From Rhodoplanes sp. (lineage in GTDB: Bacteria > Pseudomonadota > Alphaproteobacteria > Rhizobiales > Xanthobacteraceae), in assembly GCF_013377085.1 (NCBI RefSeq), contig NZ_JACAAX010000011.1:62001-126000 (forward strand): a DNA stretch of 64,000 nucleotides, in the 5' to 3' direction. The translations under genes were made by a program, and so were the position numbers. The notes beneath the pieces are model-generated. The model was not told the DNA's origin. It was given only the letters and a program-made list of their open reading frames with translations, and did no database searches. Position 1 is the stretch's first letter; every line of letters starts with the position of its first letter. Positions 48,573 through 58,498 of this stretch are shown here, piece after piece.

Positions 48573-51542
48573 CTACGGCTCCTCGCCCAAAATCCGCACG
48601 AAGCTCGCCCGCACCCGCTCCTGGGTGTCGGACAGGTGCGCCTCGAGACTGGGGAAATCGGGCACGTCGGCGGCGCGGGTGAGCAGCGCCAGCAGGCCGG
48701 CGCCGGCCGCCTCGGGCTTGAACGGGCCGCCCAGGCACAGCCGCAGCACATGGGTGAGGTCGTGGAAGAGGCGCGCCGCCGGGCGCAGCACCTCGGCCTC
48801 CTCGACCGGCAGCAGGCCGTGGCGCGCCGCCTTGTCGAGCACCCTTATGGTCGACGTGTCGAGGATCGCCGGCGTCGTCGCCGCATGGACGAGCTGCAGG
48901 TACTGGGCGATGAACTCGATGTCGATCAGCCCGCCGGCGACGTATTTGAGGTTCCAGCGGTCGTCGTCGCCCTTCTCGGTGGCGATGGCGCGGCGCATCT
49001 CGACGACGTCGCCGGCGACCGCCGTGGCGTCGCGCGGCACGCACAAGACCTCGCGGATCGCCCGCTCGACCGCGACCGTGAAGGCCGGCGACGCCGACAC
49101 CACGCGGGCGCGCGTCAGCGCGAGATGCTCCCAGGTCCACGCCTCGGTGCGCTGATAATCCCGGAAGGCGGCCAGCGACGTCGCGACCGGCCCGGAGCGC
49201 CCGGACGGGCGCAGCCGCATGTCGACATCGTAGAGCCGGCCGTGATTGGTCTGGGTGGTGAGCGCGTTGATCAGCCGCTGGGTGAAGCGCGCATAGTACT
49301 GGCTGCCGTAGAGCGAGCGGGGACCGTCCGACTCCGGGCGGGACTCGTCGAAGTCGTAGATGACGATCAGGTCGAGATCGGACGAGGCCGTCATCTCGCG
49401 GCCGCCGAGCTTGCCCATCGCCAGCACGGCGCTCTCGCCGCCGGCGAGCTTTCCGTAGCTCGCCGTGAAGCTCTTGCTGATCGAGCGGTGCAACGCCTTG
49501 ATGACCACGTCGGCGAGCCCGGCGAAGGAATCGCCCGCCTGCACGGCCGAGACGGTGCCGGACAGGATTCTCGCGCCGATCAGGAACATGTGCTCCTGGC
49601 CGAACAGCCGCACGCGGTCGAGGAAGTCCTCGTCGGAGCGCGCCTGCGCCAGCGAGCGCTCGAGCTCGGCATCGAGCCGCGCCGCGTCGGGCAGCGCGCC
49701 GAAGAAGGCCGGGTCGATCAGCGGGTCCATCACCTGCGGATGGGCCGCCAGGATGTCGGCGAGCCGCGGCGCGGTGCCGAGCAGCAGGGCGACCAGGGCG
49801 ACCAGATCCGGGTTCTGATTGAGAAGGGCGAACAGCCGCGCGCCACCATGCAGGCCGTTCAGGAAGTGGTCGAAGGCCAGCACGGCGCCGTCGGGATTTT
49901 CCGAGCTGGCGAGCTGGTCGAGCAGCATCGGCACGAGCTGGTCGAAATGGTTGCGGGCCGTCTCGCCGCGCAGGCCGCGCGGCGCACCGGAGAGCCAGCG
50001 CCGTACCGTGGTCGACACCTCGAGCGGCGCCCGGAACCCCATGGCGCCGAGCTTGTCGAGCGTCTCCTTCTCGTCGCGATCGGGCGGAAAGGAAAGGCCG
50101 CGCTGCTCGGCCGCACGCGCGGCGGCGTCCTCGAACAGCGCCGCGTAATGGCGCTGCACGACAAGCATCTCGGTGAGCAGCGCCTGCGCGAAGCCGTCGC
50201 GCCCTTCGAAACCGAGGAAACGGGCGAAGCGATCGAGCGCCGGCCGGTCGGAGGGGAGATTATGGGTCTGCTCGTCGGCGACCATCTGCAGGCGGTGCTC
50301 GACCTCGCGCAGGAAGCAGTAGGCGCGGGCCAGCTCGGTCGCCGCCTCCGGCGCGATCCACTGCCCGTCCGCCAGCACGTCCAGCATGGCCAGCGTCTCG
50401 CGCCCGCGCAGCACCGGGTTGCGACCGCCGGCGATGAGCTGCTGCGTCTGCACGAAAAACTCGATCTCGCGGATGCCGCCGCGGCCGAGCTTGACGTTGT
50501 GGCCCTCGACCGCGATGTCGCCATGGCCCTTGTAGGCATGGATCTGGCGTTTCATCGCGTGGACGTCGGCGAGCGTCGCGAAGTCGAGATATTTGCGCCA
50601 GACGAACGGCGTCAGCTCCTTCAGCAGAAGCCCGCCGAGGGCGAGGTCGCCGGCGCAGGGCCGCGCCTTGATGAAGGCGGCACGCTCCCAGTTCTGGCCG
50701 ATGCTCTCGTAATAGCCGAGCGCCGCCGGCACCGAGACGGCGACCTGGGTCGAGGCCGGATCCGGGCGCAGGCGAAGGTCCACCCGAAAGACGTAGCCGT
50801 CCTCGGTGCGCTCCTGCAGCAGCTTGATCAGCGTGCGGGTCAGCCGCACGAACAGGAGCGCGGGCTCGATGCCGGGCGCCAGCGGCGCCGTCGGATCGAA
50901 GAACACGATGAGGTCGATGTCGCTCGAATAGTTGAGCTCGTGCGCCCCCATCTTGCCCATGGCGAAGACGACGTAGCCGCAGTGCTCCTCGATATGGTCG
51001 GGGTCTGGCGGCACCAGCTTGCCGGCCCGCATGGCGCCGAGCAGCAGATGGCGCACGGCCGCCCGCACGGCCGTGTCGGCGAGGTCGCTGAGCGCCCGGG
51101 TCACGTGCTCCAGCGGCCACACGCCGCCGATGTCGGCGAGCGCGATCAGCAGCGCCGACTCGGCCTTCAGCCGGCGCAGCAGCCGCATCACCTCGGCGTC
51201 GTCCCGACTCTGCGCCGCCGCCCGAAAGGTCTCCGACATACGCTCGCGCAGCCGCGTGGCGGGATCGGAGCGAAGCAGCGTGACGAAGCGAGCCGGATCG
51301 CGCCGGATCAGCTCCCACAGGAAGGGCGAGCCGTCGGCCAGCGCCTCGGTCAGGGGACGCAGCAACGGCTGCGCCGCAGCCAGCCCGGCGAACACCGCCC
51401 CGGCCTCGCCGGCGCCGGCGAGCCAGTCGTCGACGGCCTTGCGGGCCGCCTCGGGGTCGGCCGAAAGCGGCGCCCGCACGAGGCGTTGCGCCAGCGTCTC
51501 AGGACCCTGGTCCACGGCCATCGCTGCCGGTTGGTGAGCCAC
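48573..51542 (-). CDS. glnE: Bifunctional glutamine synthetase adenylyl-transferase/-removing enzyme
   Basis: GlnE adds AMP to, and removes it from, glutamine synthetase in response to PII signalling. The 989-residue protein has two nucleotidyltransferase domains: the N-terminal deadenylylating one (VFAMGKMGAHELNYSSDIDL, Asp-x-Asp) and the C-terminal adenylylating one (LAMGKLGGREMTASSDLDL), each followed by a helical regulatory bundle. I start at GTG 51542, with GAAGG 7 bases before it; ATG 51521 is the main alternative. It begins 11 bases after the histidine kinase stop and closes the degP-regulator-kinase-glnE row. Confidence 0.95.
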   Translation of the reverse strand: MAHQPAAMAVDQGPETLAQRLVRAPLSADPEAARKAVDDWLAGAGEAGAVFAGLAAAQPLLRPLTEALADGSPFLWELIRRDPARFVTLLRSDPATRLRERMSETFRAAAQSRDDAEVMRLLRRLKAESALLIALADIGGVWPLEHVTRALSDLADTAVRAAVRHLLLGAMRAGKLVPPDPDHIEEHCGYVVFAMGKMGAHELNYSSDIDLIVFFDPTAPLAPGIEPALLFVRLTRTLIKLLQERTEDGYVFRVDLRLRPDPASTQVAVSVPAALGYYESIGQNWERAAFIKARPCAGDLALGGLLLKELTPFVWRKYLDFATLADVHAMKRQIHAYKGHGDIAVEGHNVKLGRGGIREIEFFVQTQQLIAGGRNPVLRGRETLAMLDVLADGQWIAPEAATELARAYCFLREVEHRLQMVADEQTHNLPSDRPALDRFARFLGFEGRDGFAQALLTEMLVVQRHYAALFEDAAARAAEQRGLSFPPDRDEKETLDKLGAMGFRAPLEVSTTVRRWLSGAPRGLRGETARNHFDQLVPMLLDQLASSENPDGAVLAFDHFLNGLHGGARLFALLNQNPDLVALVALLLGTAPRLADILAAHPQVMDPLIDPAFFGALPDAARLDAELERSLAQARSDEDFLDRVRLFGQEHMFLIGARILSGTVSAVQAGDSFAGLADVVIKALHRSISKSFTASYGKLAGGESAVLAMGKLGGREMTASSDLDLIVIYDFDESRPESDGPRSLYGSQYYARFTQRLINALTTQTNHGRLYDVDMRLRPSGRSGPVATSLAAFRDYQRTEAWTWEHLALTRARVVSASPAFTVAVERAIREVLCVPRDATAVAGDVVEMRRAIATEKGDDDRWNLKYVAGGLIDIEFIAQYLQLVHAATTPAILDTSTIRVLDKAARHGLLPVEEAEVLRPAARLFHDLTHVLRLCLGGPFKPEAAGAGLLALLTRAADVPDFPSLEAHLSDTQERVRASFVRILGEEP

Positions 51543-51552
51543 GAAAGAACCT

Positions 51553-53025
51553 TCAGGCGGGCGCCGCACGAGGAAGGGACAGGATGACCCGAAGACCCGG
51601 CGCATTGTCTTCGAGCCGTAATTCCCCTCCATGGAGCCGCGCGATCGCGGATGCAAGGCTCAATCCGAGCCCGGAGCCGGGCTGCGAGCGGCTCTGCTCC
51701 AGCCGGACGAATCGGTCCAGCACCCGGCTGCGGTCGGCCGCGGCGATGCCGGGTCCGCGGTCGGCGACCGCGATCTCGACCCGGTCGCCCACAGTCGCGG
51801 CCGTCATCACCACGTCGGCCGACGGGCGGGCCGGGAACATCGGCGGCGGATCGGGCAGCACCGGGGCACCGGCACCGGCCTCGGCCGGGATCAGCGAGGC
51901 CGCCGGCACGACCGTCTCGGCCGCGTATTTGATGGCATTGTCGATCAGGTTGGCGAGCGCCTGGCCGATCAGCTCGCGATTGGCCTTGATGGGCGCGGGC
52001 TGCGCCGCCTCGACCCGCAGAGCGAGCCCCTTCTCCTCGGCCAGCGGCTCGTAGAGCTCGCCGACATCGCGGGCGATCTCGGCGGCATCGAACACCGTCA
52101 TGTCGGCGCGCGGCTCGCCCGATTCGGCCCGGGCGATCATCAGCAGGGCGTCGAAGGTGCGGATCAGCCCGTCCGACTCCTCGAGGGTGGCTTCGAGCGC
52201 CTGCCTGTAATCCGCCTCGCTCCCGCCGTGGCGCAACGCCGCCTCGCTGCGGTTGCGCAGCCGGGTCAGCGGCGTCTTGAGGTCGTGGGCGACATTGTCG
52301 GTGACCTCCTTGAGGCCGCGCAGCAGCGTCTCGATGCGCTCCAGCATGGTGTTGAGGCTCGAGGCGAGGCGGTCGAGCTCGTCGCCGGATCCGCCGACCG
52401 GCAGCCGGCCGCCGAGGTCGCCCGCCATGATGACGCGCGCCTTGTCGGTCATGGCGTCGATGCGCCGCAGCACCCGCCGGCTGACGAACACGCCGCCGGC
52501 GATGCCGAGCACCACCACGATGGCGACCGACCAGCGCCCTGCCGTCGCGACTATGCGGAAGAGATGCTCGCGCTCGGCGAGGTCACGGCCGACCAGCAGG
52601 CGGAAACCGCCCGGCAGCGCGGTCACCCGCACCAGCGCCGTGTGCTCGTCGGCGTCCGGCTCCTCCAGTCGGCGATAGGTGGTCTCGACCCAGCCGGACC
52701 GCTCGATGATGCCGGGCTCCAGCGAGGCGACGTTGCCGGCGACCCCGGCGCCGTTCGGCGTGGTCACCAGATAGAGGCTCGACCCCGGCTGATTGGCGCG
52801 GCTCTCGACGATGTAGACCAGCCGGCGCAACCCGGCCGACTCGTACTGGCCGGTGAGCTCGGTGATCTCGCTGTCGACCGTGCGGGCGATCTGCTCGTTC
52901 ATCAGCCGCCGCGTGTTGAGGGCGAAATAGGCGAGCAGAAAGGCGGCGAACAGCGCCACCACCAGGAGGTAGACCAGGGTGAGACGGAACGCCGTCGTCT
53001 GCAGGAGCTTAACGAGCGCCGTCAC
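51553..53025 (-). CDS. Sensor histidine kinase (HAMP type)
   Basis: The 490-residue kinase has two membrane helices (about 13-36 and 166-184) around a ~125-residue periplasmic sensor, a HAMP linker, and a HisKA domain with His247 (NVAHDLKTPLTRLR). The ATP domain has NLIDNAIKYA, DRGPGI and GSGLGLSL, with an unusual Pro/Ala-rich insert of about 40 residues after the N box. Its start overlaps the response regulator gene by 17 bases, so the two are partners. Position after degP suggests envelope-stress sensing. Confidence 0.93.
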   Translation of the reverse strand: MTALVKLLQTTAFRLTLVYLLVVALFAAFLLAYFALNTRRLMNEQIARTVDSEITELTGQYESAGLRRLVYIVESRANQPGSSLYLVTTPNGAGVAGNVASLEPGIIERSGWVETTYRRLEEPDADEHTALVRVTALPGGFRLLVGRDLAEREHLFRIVATAGRWSVAIVVVLGIAGGVFVSRRVLRRIDAMTDKARVIMAGDLGGRLPVGGSGDELDRLASSLNTMLERIETLLRGLKEVTDNVAHDLKTPLTRLRNRSEAALRHGGSEADYRQALEATLEESDGLIRTFDALLMIARAESGEPRADMTVFDAAEIARDVGELYEPLAEEKGLALRVEAAQPAPIKANRELIGQALANLIDNAIKYAAETVVPAASLIPAEAGAGAPVLPDPPPMFPARPSADVVMTAATVGDRVEIAVADRGPGIAAADRSRVLDRFVRLEQSRSQPGSGLGLSLASAIARLHGGELRLEDNAPGLRVILSLPRAAPA

Positions 53026-53686
53026 GGATCATGTACCCCGCCCCGCGCACCGTATGCAGGAGCGGCTGCGCGAACCCCTTGTCGATCTTGGACCGCAACC
53101 GTGAGACATGGACGTCGATCACGTTGGTCTGCGGATCGAAGTGATAATCCCACACGTTCTCCAGCAGCATGGTCCGCGTCACCACCTGCCCGGCATGCTT
53201 CATCAGGTATTCGAGCAGGCGGAACTCGCGCGGCTGCAGCACGATCTCCTCCTTGCCGCGCACCACCCGGTGCGACAGCCGGTCGAGCTCGAGATCGCCG
53301 ACCCGGTAGGCGGTCTCCTCGCGGCCGCCGTGGCGGCGCGCCAGGACCTCGATGCGGGCCAGGAGCTCGGCAAACGAATAGGGTTTTGCCAGATAGTCGT
53401 CGCCGCCGGCACGAAGACCCTTGACGCGGTCGTCGACGGCGCCGAGCGCCGACAGGATCAGGGCCGGCACCGTGATGCCCTTGGCGCGCAGCGCACCGAT
53501 CACCGACAGGCCGTCGCGCTTGGGCAGCATGCGGTCGACGATCAGCACGTCGTAGGACTCAGCCAGCGCCAGGCCGAGCCCCTCCTCGCCGTCGGCGGCG
53601 TGATCGGCGACATGGCCGACCTCACGCAGCGCCTTGACCAGGTAGTCGGCGGCGTCGCGATCGTCTTCGATGACCAACAGGCGCAT
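53009..53686 (-). CDS. OmpR-family response regulator
   Basis: The 225-residue protein has a receiver domain with the acidic pair at Glu7/Asp8/Asp9, phospho-acceptor Asp51 (VDRMLPKRDG) and Lys101 (LAKPYS), and a C-terminal winged helix (about 130-222; ending RGAGYMI). GGAAGG precedes the ATG at 53686. Its 3' end overlaps the kinase gene. It likely regulates degP and other envelope genes together with the kinase. An upstream in-frame ATG (53767) is less likely. Confidence 0.93.
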   Translation of the reverse strand: MRLLVIEDDRDAADYLVKALREVGHVADHAADGEEGLGLALAESYDVLIVDRMLPKRDGLSVIGALRAKGITVPALILSALGAVDDRVKGLRAGGDDYLAKPYSFAELLARIEVLARRHGGREETAYRVGDLELDRLSHRVVRGKEEIVLQPREFRLLEYLMKHAGQVVTRTMLLENVWDYHFDPQTNVIDVHVSRLRSKIDKGFAQPLLHTVRGAGYMIRDGAR

Positions 53687-54035
53687 GGTGAGGACCTTCC
53701 CGTCGGGAGCGGCGCGCCCCTCGACGGTTGGCGCCTCGGCCGACGGCATTCGCAGCATGGGCGACATGGCCCGCCTCCGTCCGGAGAAGTAGCGGCCCGG
53801 CCCGGCGAACACAACCGCACCGGGGATCGGGATCGCATCGCGGCCGGATTGCGCCGGGGCCGCATGTGAAAGAGGGGACGACGGCGGACCACCGTCCCCT
53901 CCAACGACGGACCCGGCGGGGCGAGGATATGCCGGAACCGCCCGTTCGATGGAGCGAAGGACGGGCATGGGGCCCGTCCCTCTCCGAGGCTGCTGGGCGG
54001 GGGCGACGGGTGCCGAGGCAGCCCCGAGGTGGCGG
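53687..54035. other. 349-base gap with two GC-rich hairpins
   Basis: Between degP and the response regulator (both minus strand) two stem-loops are seen: GAGGGGACG/CGTCCCCTC at 53872-53901 and GGACGGGC/GCCCGTCC at 53959-53979. Neither has a T run on the minus strand. They could act as degP 3' ends or reduce read-through into the regulator gene. Confidence 0.5.
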
Positions 54036-55589
54036 TCAGCCCTTGCCGAGCGGCACCGCGACGAAGCGGGTGTTCTGGCCGGACTTGACGCGCATCAGGA
54101 CGGTCTTCTTGCCGCCCGACTGGGCATCGGCGAGCGCCTTGCGGACGTCGGCCGGGGAACCGACGGTGGCGCCGCCGACATCGAGAATGACGTCGCCGGT
54201 CTTCAGCCGATCGCCGGCGGCACCGTCGGGATCGACCTGGGTGACGACCACGCCCTCGCTGCCGCCGCCGGCGACCGCACCGGCCGGGGCCAGCGTCAGG
54301 CCGAGGCGCGGCACCTTCATGTCGGCGCCGCCGCGGCCGCCGCGCTCGGTGTCGGTGCCGGCCTTGGCGACCATCTCCTTGGGCAGCTCGCCGAGCGTCA
54401 TGGTGAGCGTATCGGTCTTGCCGTTGCGGAAGACCTCGAGCTTCACAGTGGCGCCGGGCGCCATCGTGCCGATGGTGCGGGCGAGCGTGCGGGCGTCCTT
54501 CACGGGCTCGCCGTTGACGGCCGTGATGACGTCACCCGCCTTTATGCCGGCCTTGGCGGCCGGGCTGCCGCTCTGCGGCTCGGCGACCAGCGCGCCCTGA
54601 TCGGTCTTCAGGCCGAGGCTGTCGGCGATCTCGGCGTTGACGGGCTGGATCTGCACGCCGATCCAGCCGCGAGTGACCTGCCCCTTGTCCTTGAGCTGGG
54701 CGACCACCGAGCGCACCGTCTCGGACGGGATCGCGAAGGCGATGCCGACCGAGCCGCCCGACGGCGAGAAGATCGCCGTGTTGACGCCGATCACGTTGCC
54801 GTCGACGTCGAAGCTCGGGCCGCCGGAATTGCCGCGGTTCACCGGGGCGTCGATCTGGATGAAGTCGTCATAGGGCCCGGCGCCGATGTCGCGGCCGCGC
54901 GCCGAGACGATGCCGGCCGTGACGGAGCCGCCGAGGCCGAACGGATTGCCGACCGCCAGCACCCAGTCGCCGATGCGCGGCGCCTTGTCGGCGAGCGCCA
55001 CGGCCGGGAAGTCGGTGCGGCCGTCGACCTTGATGAGGGCGAGGTCGGTGCGCGGATCGGTGCCGATCACCTTGGCCGTGTAGGTCTTGCCGTCGTCGGT
55101 GGTGACCTGGACGCTGTCGGCCTTGTCGACCACGTGATTGTTGGTGACCGCGAAGCCGTCCGGCGTGATGAAGAATCCCGAGCCCTGGCCGGTGCTGAAC
55201 TGACGGCGGCGCTGGCGCTGCTGGTCGGGCATGCCGTCCTGGCCCTGGCCCTGGCCGAAGCGGCGGAAGAAGAACTCGAAGGGCGAGCCCTGACCGAACG
55301 ACTCCTCGTCGTTGCGGGTGCCGATGCGCGGGGTGTTGTCGCTGACCTGGACCTTCACCGAGATCACGGCGGGCTTCACCTTCTCGACGATGTCGGCGAA
55401 GCCGGCGGGGCGCTGCAGGTTCTGGGCATAGGCGGGCGTCAGCAGGGACGAGCGATTGCCGCCCGGGCCGAAATCGGGATGGACGAACAGCACGCCGGCA
55501 CCGAGTGCGCCGACGGTCGCCATCAGGACGAGACGCCGCGCCGAGACGATACCGCGCGCCTTCTGCTTCAGGGTGTCTTTCTCGATCAT
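54036..55589 (-). CDS. degP: Do/DegP-family periplasmic serine protease
   Basis: Do proteases degrade and refold misfolded periplasmic proteins. The catalytic triad is visible: His in TNNHVV, Asp in RTDLAL and Ser in RGNSGGP (His156, Asp186 and Ser259 when numbered from ATG 55601). Two PDZ domains follow (about 285-385 and 420-515). An N-terminal membrane/signal segment precedes a Gln/Arg/Gly-rich LA loop (FGQGQGQDGMPDQQRQRRRQ). I prefer ATG 55589, since GGAG stands 7 bases before it; ATG 55601 is the alternative. It heads the row with the two-component genes and glnE. Confidence 0.94.
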   Translation of the reverse strand: MIEKDTLKQKARGIVSARRLVLMATVGALGAGVLFVHPDFGPGGNRSSLLTPAYAQNLQRPAGFADIVEKVKPAVISVKVQVSDNTPRIGTRNDEESFGQGSPFEFFFRRFGQGQGQDGMPDQQRQRRRQFSTGQGSGFFITPDGFAVTNNHVVDKADSVQVTTDDGKTYTAKVIGTDPRTDLALIKVDGRTDFPAVALADKAPRIGDWVLAVGNPFGLGGSVTAGIVSARGRDIGAGPYDDFIQIDAPVNRGNSGGPSFDVDGNVIGVNTAIFSPSGGSVGIAFAIPSETVRSVVAQLKDKGQVTRGWIGVQIQPVNAEIADSLGLKTDQGALVAEPQSGSPAAKAGIKAGDVITAVNGEPVKDARTLARTIGTMAPGATVKLEVFRNGKTDTLTMTLGELPKEMVAKAGTDTERGGRGGADMKVPRLGLTLAPAGAVAGGGSEGVVVTQVDPDGAAGDRLKTGDVILDVGGATVGSPADVRKALADAQSGGKKTVLMRVKSGQNTRFVAVPLGKG

Positions 55590-55876
55590 CAAAGGCTCCA
55601 TCGTGGTCGTGTCGGCGGCGCGAACCGCATCACCGTGAGCCGGAAGATGGCGACCCGAGGATTACCGTGTCCTGACCGCGGGATTAAACCTTGGTAAGGT
55701 TGGCTTTCAGGAGATAGTCCTTTTATGACAGCGACTTAGTCGCCTCTTCGACGGCCGACCCGGCAGCGCCGCTTGGCGGGCCGGGGCGCGCAGGTTAAAT
55801 CGACGCTCGACTTTTCGCTCATCGCCGCCCCGCGGATTCGCCCGCGGTCCGGCCGAGACCGACAGATGACCGACAG

Positions 55877-56938
55877 ATGACCGATCCCCAGGAATCCCCG
55901 ATTCGGCGCGAGGTGCTCGCGGCGCTCACGCCGGGCGGACCGGGCGCCCCGGTGCCGCTGCTGCACGAGTCCGGCGTCGTCAACGCCGTGGTCTATCGCG
56001 AGGGCCGGCGCCTCACCGACATCGCCGTCGACGACGCAGGCGCCTGGGCCGAGCGCCCCGGCCACGTCGTCTGGATCGGCCTCTACGAGCCCAAGCACGA
56101 CCTGCTGGCCCGCGTGCAGCGCCAGTTCAAGCTCCACCCGCTCGCCATCGAGGACGCCGAGAAGGCCCATCAGCAGCCCAAGCTCGAGCAGTACGGCGAC
56201 ACGCTGTTCGTGGTCGCCCGCACGGCCCAGATGGTCGACGGTCGCATCGCCTTCGGCGAGACTCATCTGTTCGTCGGCCGCGGCTATGTGGTGAGCGTGC
56301 GGCACGGGGCGTCGAATTCCTATGCCCAGGTGCGCCATCGCTGCGAGGCCGCGCCCGAGATGATGATCCAGGGCGAGGACTACATCCTCTATGCGGTGCT
56401 CGACTTCATCGTCGACAATTACGCGCCCGTGCTGGAGACCATCACGGACGAGGTCGAGGGCATCGAGGACCGGGTGCTGGAGGAGAGCCTGGACGCCTCC
56501 TCGATCAATCGCCTCTACATGTTGCGGCGCGACCTGCTGCGGCTGCGCAACACCGCCGGCCCGCTGGTCGACGTCTGCCAGCGGCTCGAGCATTCCAAGC
56601 TGACCGCCATCGACCCCGACCTGCAGCCGCTGTTCCGCGACGTCACCGATCACATCCGCCGCGTCCAGTCGGAGATCGACACGCTGCGCGAGGTCTTGGC
56701 CTTCGCATTCGAGGCCGGCTTGATGGTCGGACAGATGCAGCAGACCGTGATCACCCGCCGCCTCGCGGCGTGGGCCGCCATCCTGGCGGTGCCGACCGCG
56801 ATCGCCGGCATCTACGGCATGAACTTCAAGCACATGCCGGAGCTCGAATGGGAGTTCGGCTACTACGCGGTGGTCGGCGGCATTCTCGCCATCTGCAGCG
56901 GACTGTTCTGGTGGTTTCGCCGGGCCGGGTGGCTGTGA
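55877..56938 (+). CDS. corA: CorA-family magnesium/divalent-cation channel
   Basis: The 353-residue protein has the CorA layout with GMN at 314-316 (YGMNFKHMPELEWE) between two C-terminal membrane helices and a long charged stalk helix. It resembles the canonical CorA more than the 10.3-kb gene does (long FIVDNYAPVLETITDEVEGIEDRVL stalk, here in two parts: FIVDNYAPVLE and VEGIEDRVL). The start is preceded by a direct repeat CGACAGATGAC in two copies, which places a second, out-of-frame ATG 11 bases upstream. Confidence 0.93.
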   Translation: MTDPQESPIRREVLAALTPGGPGAPVPLLHESGVVNAVVYREGRRLTDIAVDDAGAWAERPGHVVWIGLYEPKHDLLARVQRQFKLHPLAIEDAEKAHQQPKLEQYGDTLFVVARTAQMVDGRIAFGETHLFVGRGYVVSVRHGASNSYAQVRHRCEAAPEMMIQGEDYILYAVLDFIVDNYAPVLETITDEVEGIEDRVLEESLDASSINRLYMLRRDLLRLRNTAGPLVDVCQRLEHSKLTAIDPDLQPLFRDVTDHIRRVQSEIDTLREVLAFAFEAGLMVGQMQQTVITRRLAAWAAILAVPTAIAGIYGMNFKHMPELEWEFGYYAVVGGILAICSGLFWWFRRAGWL

Positions 56939-57471
56939 GTCGGCATTGCCGTTGAAGCCCTGAGTTTCCTTCGTCGTCCGCGCCTTCACTCCCGCGGGCG
57001 CCGATCGCCTGCCGCAACCGTCCGACCAGTCTCCTCGACACCGCCCCGACCGGGCCGGCCTGACGTCGGCCGGACGGCTGGGGAGCGCGCGCATTTTGCC
57101 TCGCCGGCACGCCCTCGGGCGGCCCGCCTACGGGCCTGCGCGCCCGGCCCGCTTGCGCTCGATAATGTTTTATGGTTATCATAAGACTTGAGATCGAGAT
57201 CGTCGCCTTGCGGGCCCGCGAGGGTCGTTTCGCGCGGCGCGAGGAATTGGCTTTCCCGGATGGACGCGCGCCTCGTCATCGCAGTGGGCCCCTCCTGTTC
57301 CCCACGGTTCAGCGTCGTGTGTCCGGCATCGCGCCGGCTCACCGACACTCGATTGCCGGCGCGCCAGAGCAGGCGGGCCGGGCCGGCCGCTCGCCCGCCC
57401 GCTCCGCCGACACATCGGATCAGAAGAGATCACGCGATCGCCTCGACCAATCGTCGAGGAGGAGGACCACG
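56939..57471. other. 533-base region before the receptor gene
   Basis: No gene is supported: the open frames are short, basic and lack ribosome sites. It contains a GntR-type operator at 57172-57182 and, just before it, GATAAT (57161-57166) as a possible -10 element. If that is the promoter, the receptor mRNA has a leader of about 300 bases, for which I see no recognisable riboswitch. Confidence 0.5.
57172..57182. promoter_or_regulatory. GntR/FCD operator, copy 1
   Basis: ATGGTTATCAT (followed by AA) matches the TNGTNNNACNA-like FadR/FCD pattern and copy 2 at 11 of 13 positions. It lies beside a GATAAT box, so binding would block transcription of the receptor gene. Confidence 0.65.
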
Positions 57472-58443
57472 ATGGAACTGAAGAGCCTGCTGGCGGCTGC
57501 CGTCCTGTCCGCCGCTCTGATCGTCCCTGCCGCGACCCAACCCGCCTATCCGACCCGTCCCGTGAGGATGATCGTGCCGTTCGCGGCCGGCGGCGCCGCC
57601 GACGTCTTCGCGCGCATGATCGGGCAGCATCTGCAGAACAAGCTCGGACAGCCGTTCATCATCGAGAACATCGGTGGCGCGGGCGGCGCCATGGGCCTCG
57701 GCAACATCAGCCGGGCAGAGCCCGACGGATACACGGTCGGGATCGGCGGCACCGGCGGCCTCGCCATCGCGCCGTCGCTGTTCGCCGGCAAGCTGCCCTA
57801 CGACGTGAGGAACCTCGCGGCGGTGAGCCAGGTCAGCGAGGTGCCGAACGTCCTCGCGATCAACCCGAACCGCGTCGCGGCCCGCTCGATCGGCGACTTC
57901 ATCGCCCTTCTGAAGGCGAACCCCGGCACAGTCACCTACGGCTCGGCCGGCGTCGGTTCATCGCAGCATCTCGCGGGCGAGTTGTTCCAGCAGATGACCG
58001 GAACCAAGATGATTCACGTCCCCTACAAGGGGTCGAGCCCGATGATCACCGACCTGATCGGCGGCCAGATCGACGTCGCCTTCGACAATGGCCCCCTGGT
58101 GTTGTCGACGGCGCAGTCCGGCGGCATCGTTCTGCTCGGGGTGGCGACGCTGGAGCCCGCCCCGTTCGATCCCAAGCTGCCGATGATCGCCGAGACCGTC
58201 CACGGATACCAGGCGAATGCGTGGCACGTGGTCGTCGTGCCGACCGGCACGCCGAAACCGATCGTCGACACGCTGGCCACGGAAATCCAGGCGTTCATGA
58301 AGCGGCCCGAGACGGTGAGGAAGATGGCCGAACTCGGCTCGGTCGCCGTGTCCGCGACACCGGATGTCTCGGCCAAACGAATCGCCGACGAGATCGTGCT
58401 GTGGCGCCGGGTGATCGAAAAAGCCGGCGTCAAGCCGCCATGA
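57472..58443 (+). CDS. TctC/Bug-family periplasmic solute receptor
   Basis: The 323-residue receptor has a short signal peptide (cut near TQPAY), VRMIVPFAAGGAAD, FIIENIGGAGGAMG and VPYKGSSPMITDLIGG. A strong GGAGGAGG ribosome site stands just before the ATG. It is convergent with the GntR regulator gene and carries one of that regulator's two operator copies upstream, so it is the likely receptor for the substrate of the tetronate-type cluster that follows. Confidence 0.9.
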   Translation: MELKSLLAAAVLSAALIVPAATQPAYPTRPVRMIVPFAAGGAADVFARMIGQHLQNKLGQPFIIENIGGAGGAMGLGNISRAEPDGYTVGIGGTGGLAIAPSLFAGKLPYDVRNLAAVSQVSEVPNVLAINPNRVAARSIGDFIALLKANPGTVTYGSAGVGSSQHLAGELFQQMTGTKMIHVPYKGSSPMITDLIGGQIDVAFDNGPLVLSTAQSGGIVLLGVATLEPAPFDPKLPMIAETVHGYQANAWHVVVVPTGTPKPIVDTLATEIQAFMKRPETVRKMAELGSVAVSATPDVSAKRIADEIVLWRRVIEKAGVKPP

Positions 58444-58498
58444 ACGCCGAGACAGCGATCGCACGGCCATGCCGCAAGGCGCTCCGATGCCGCGTCGA

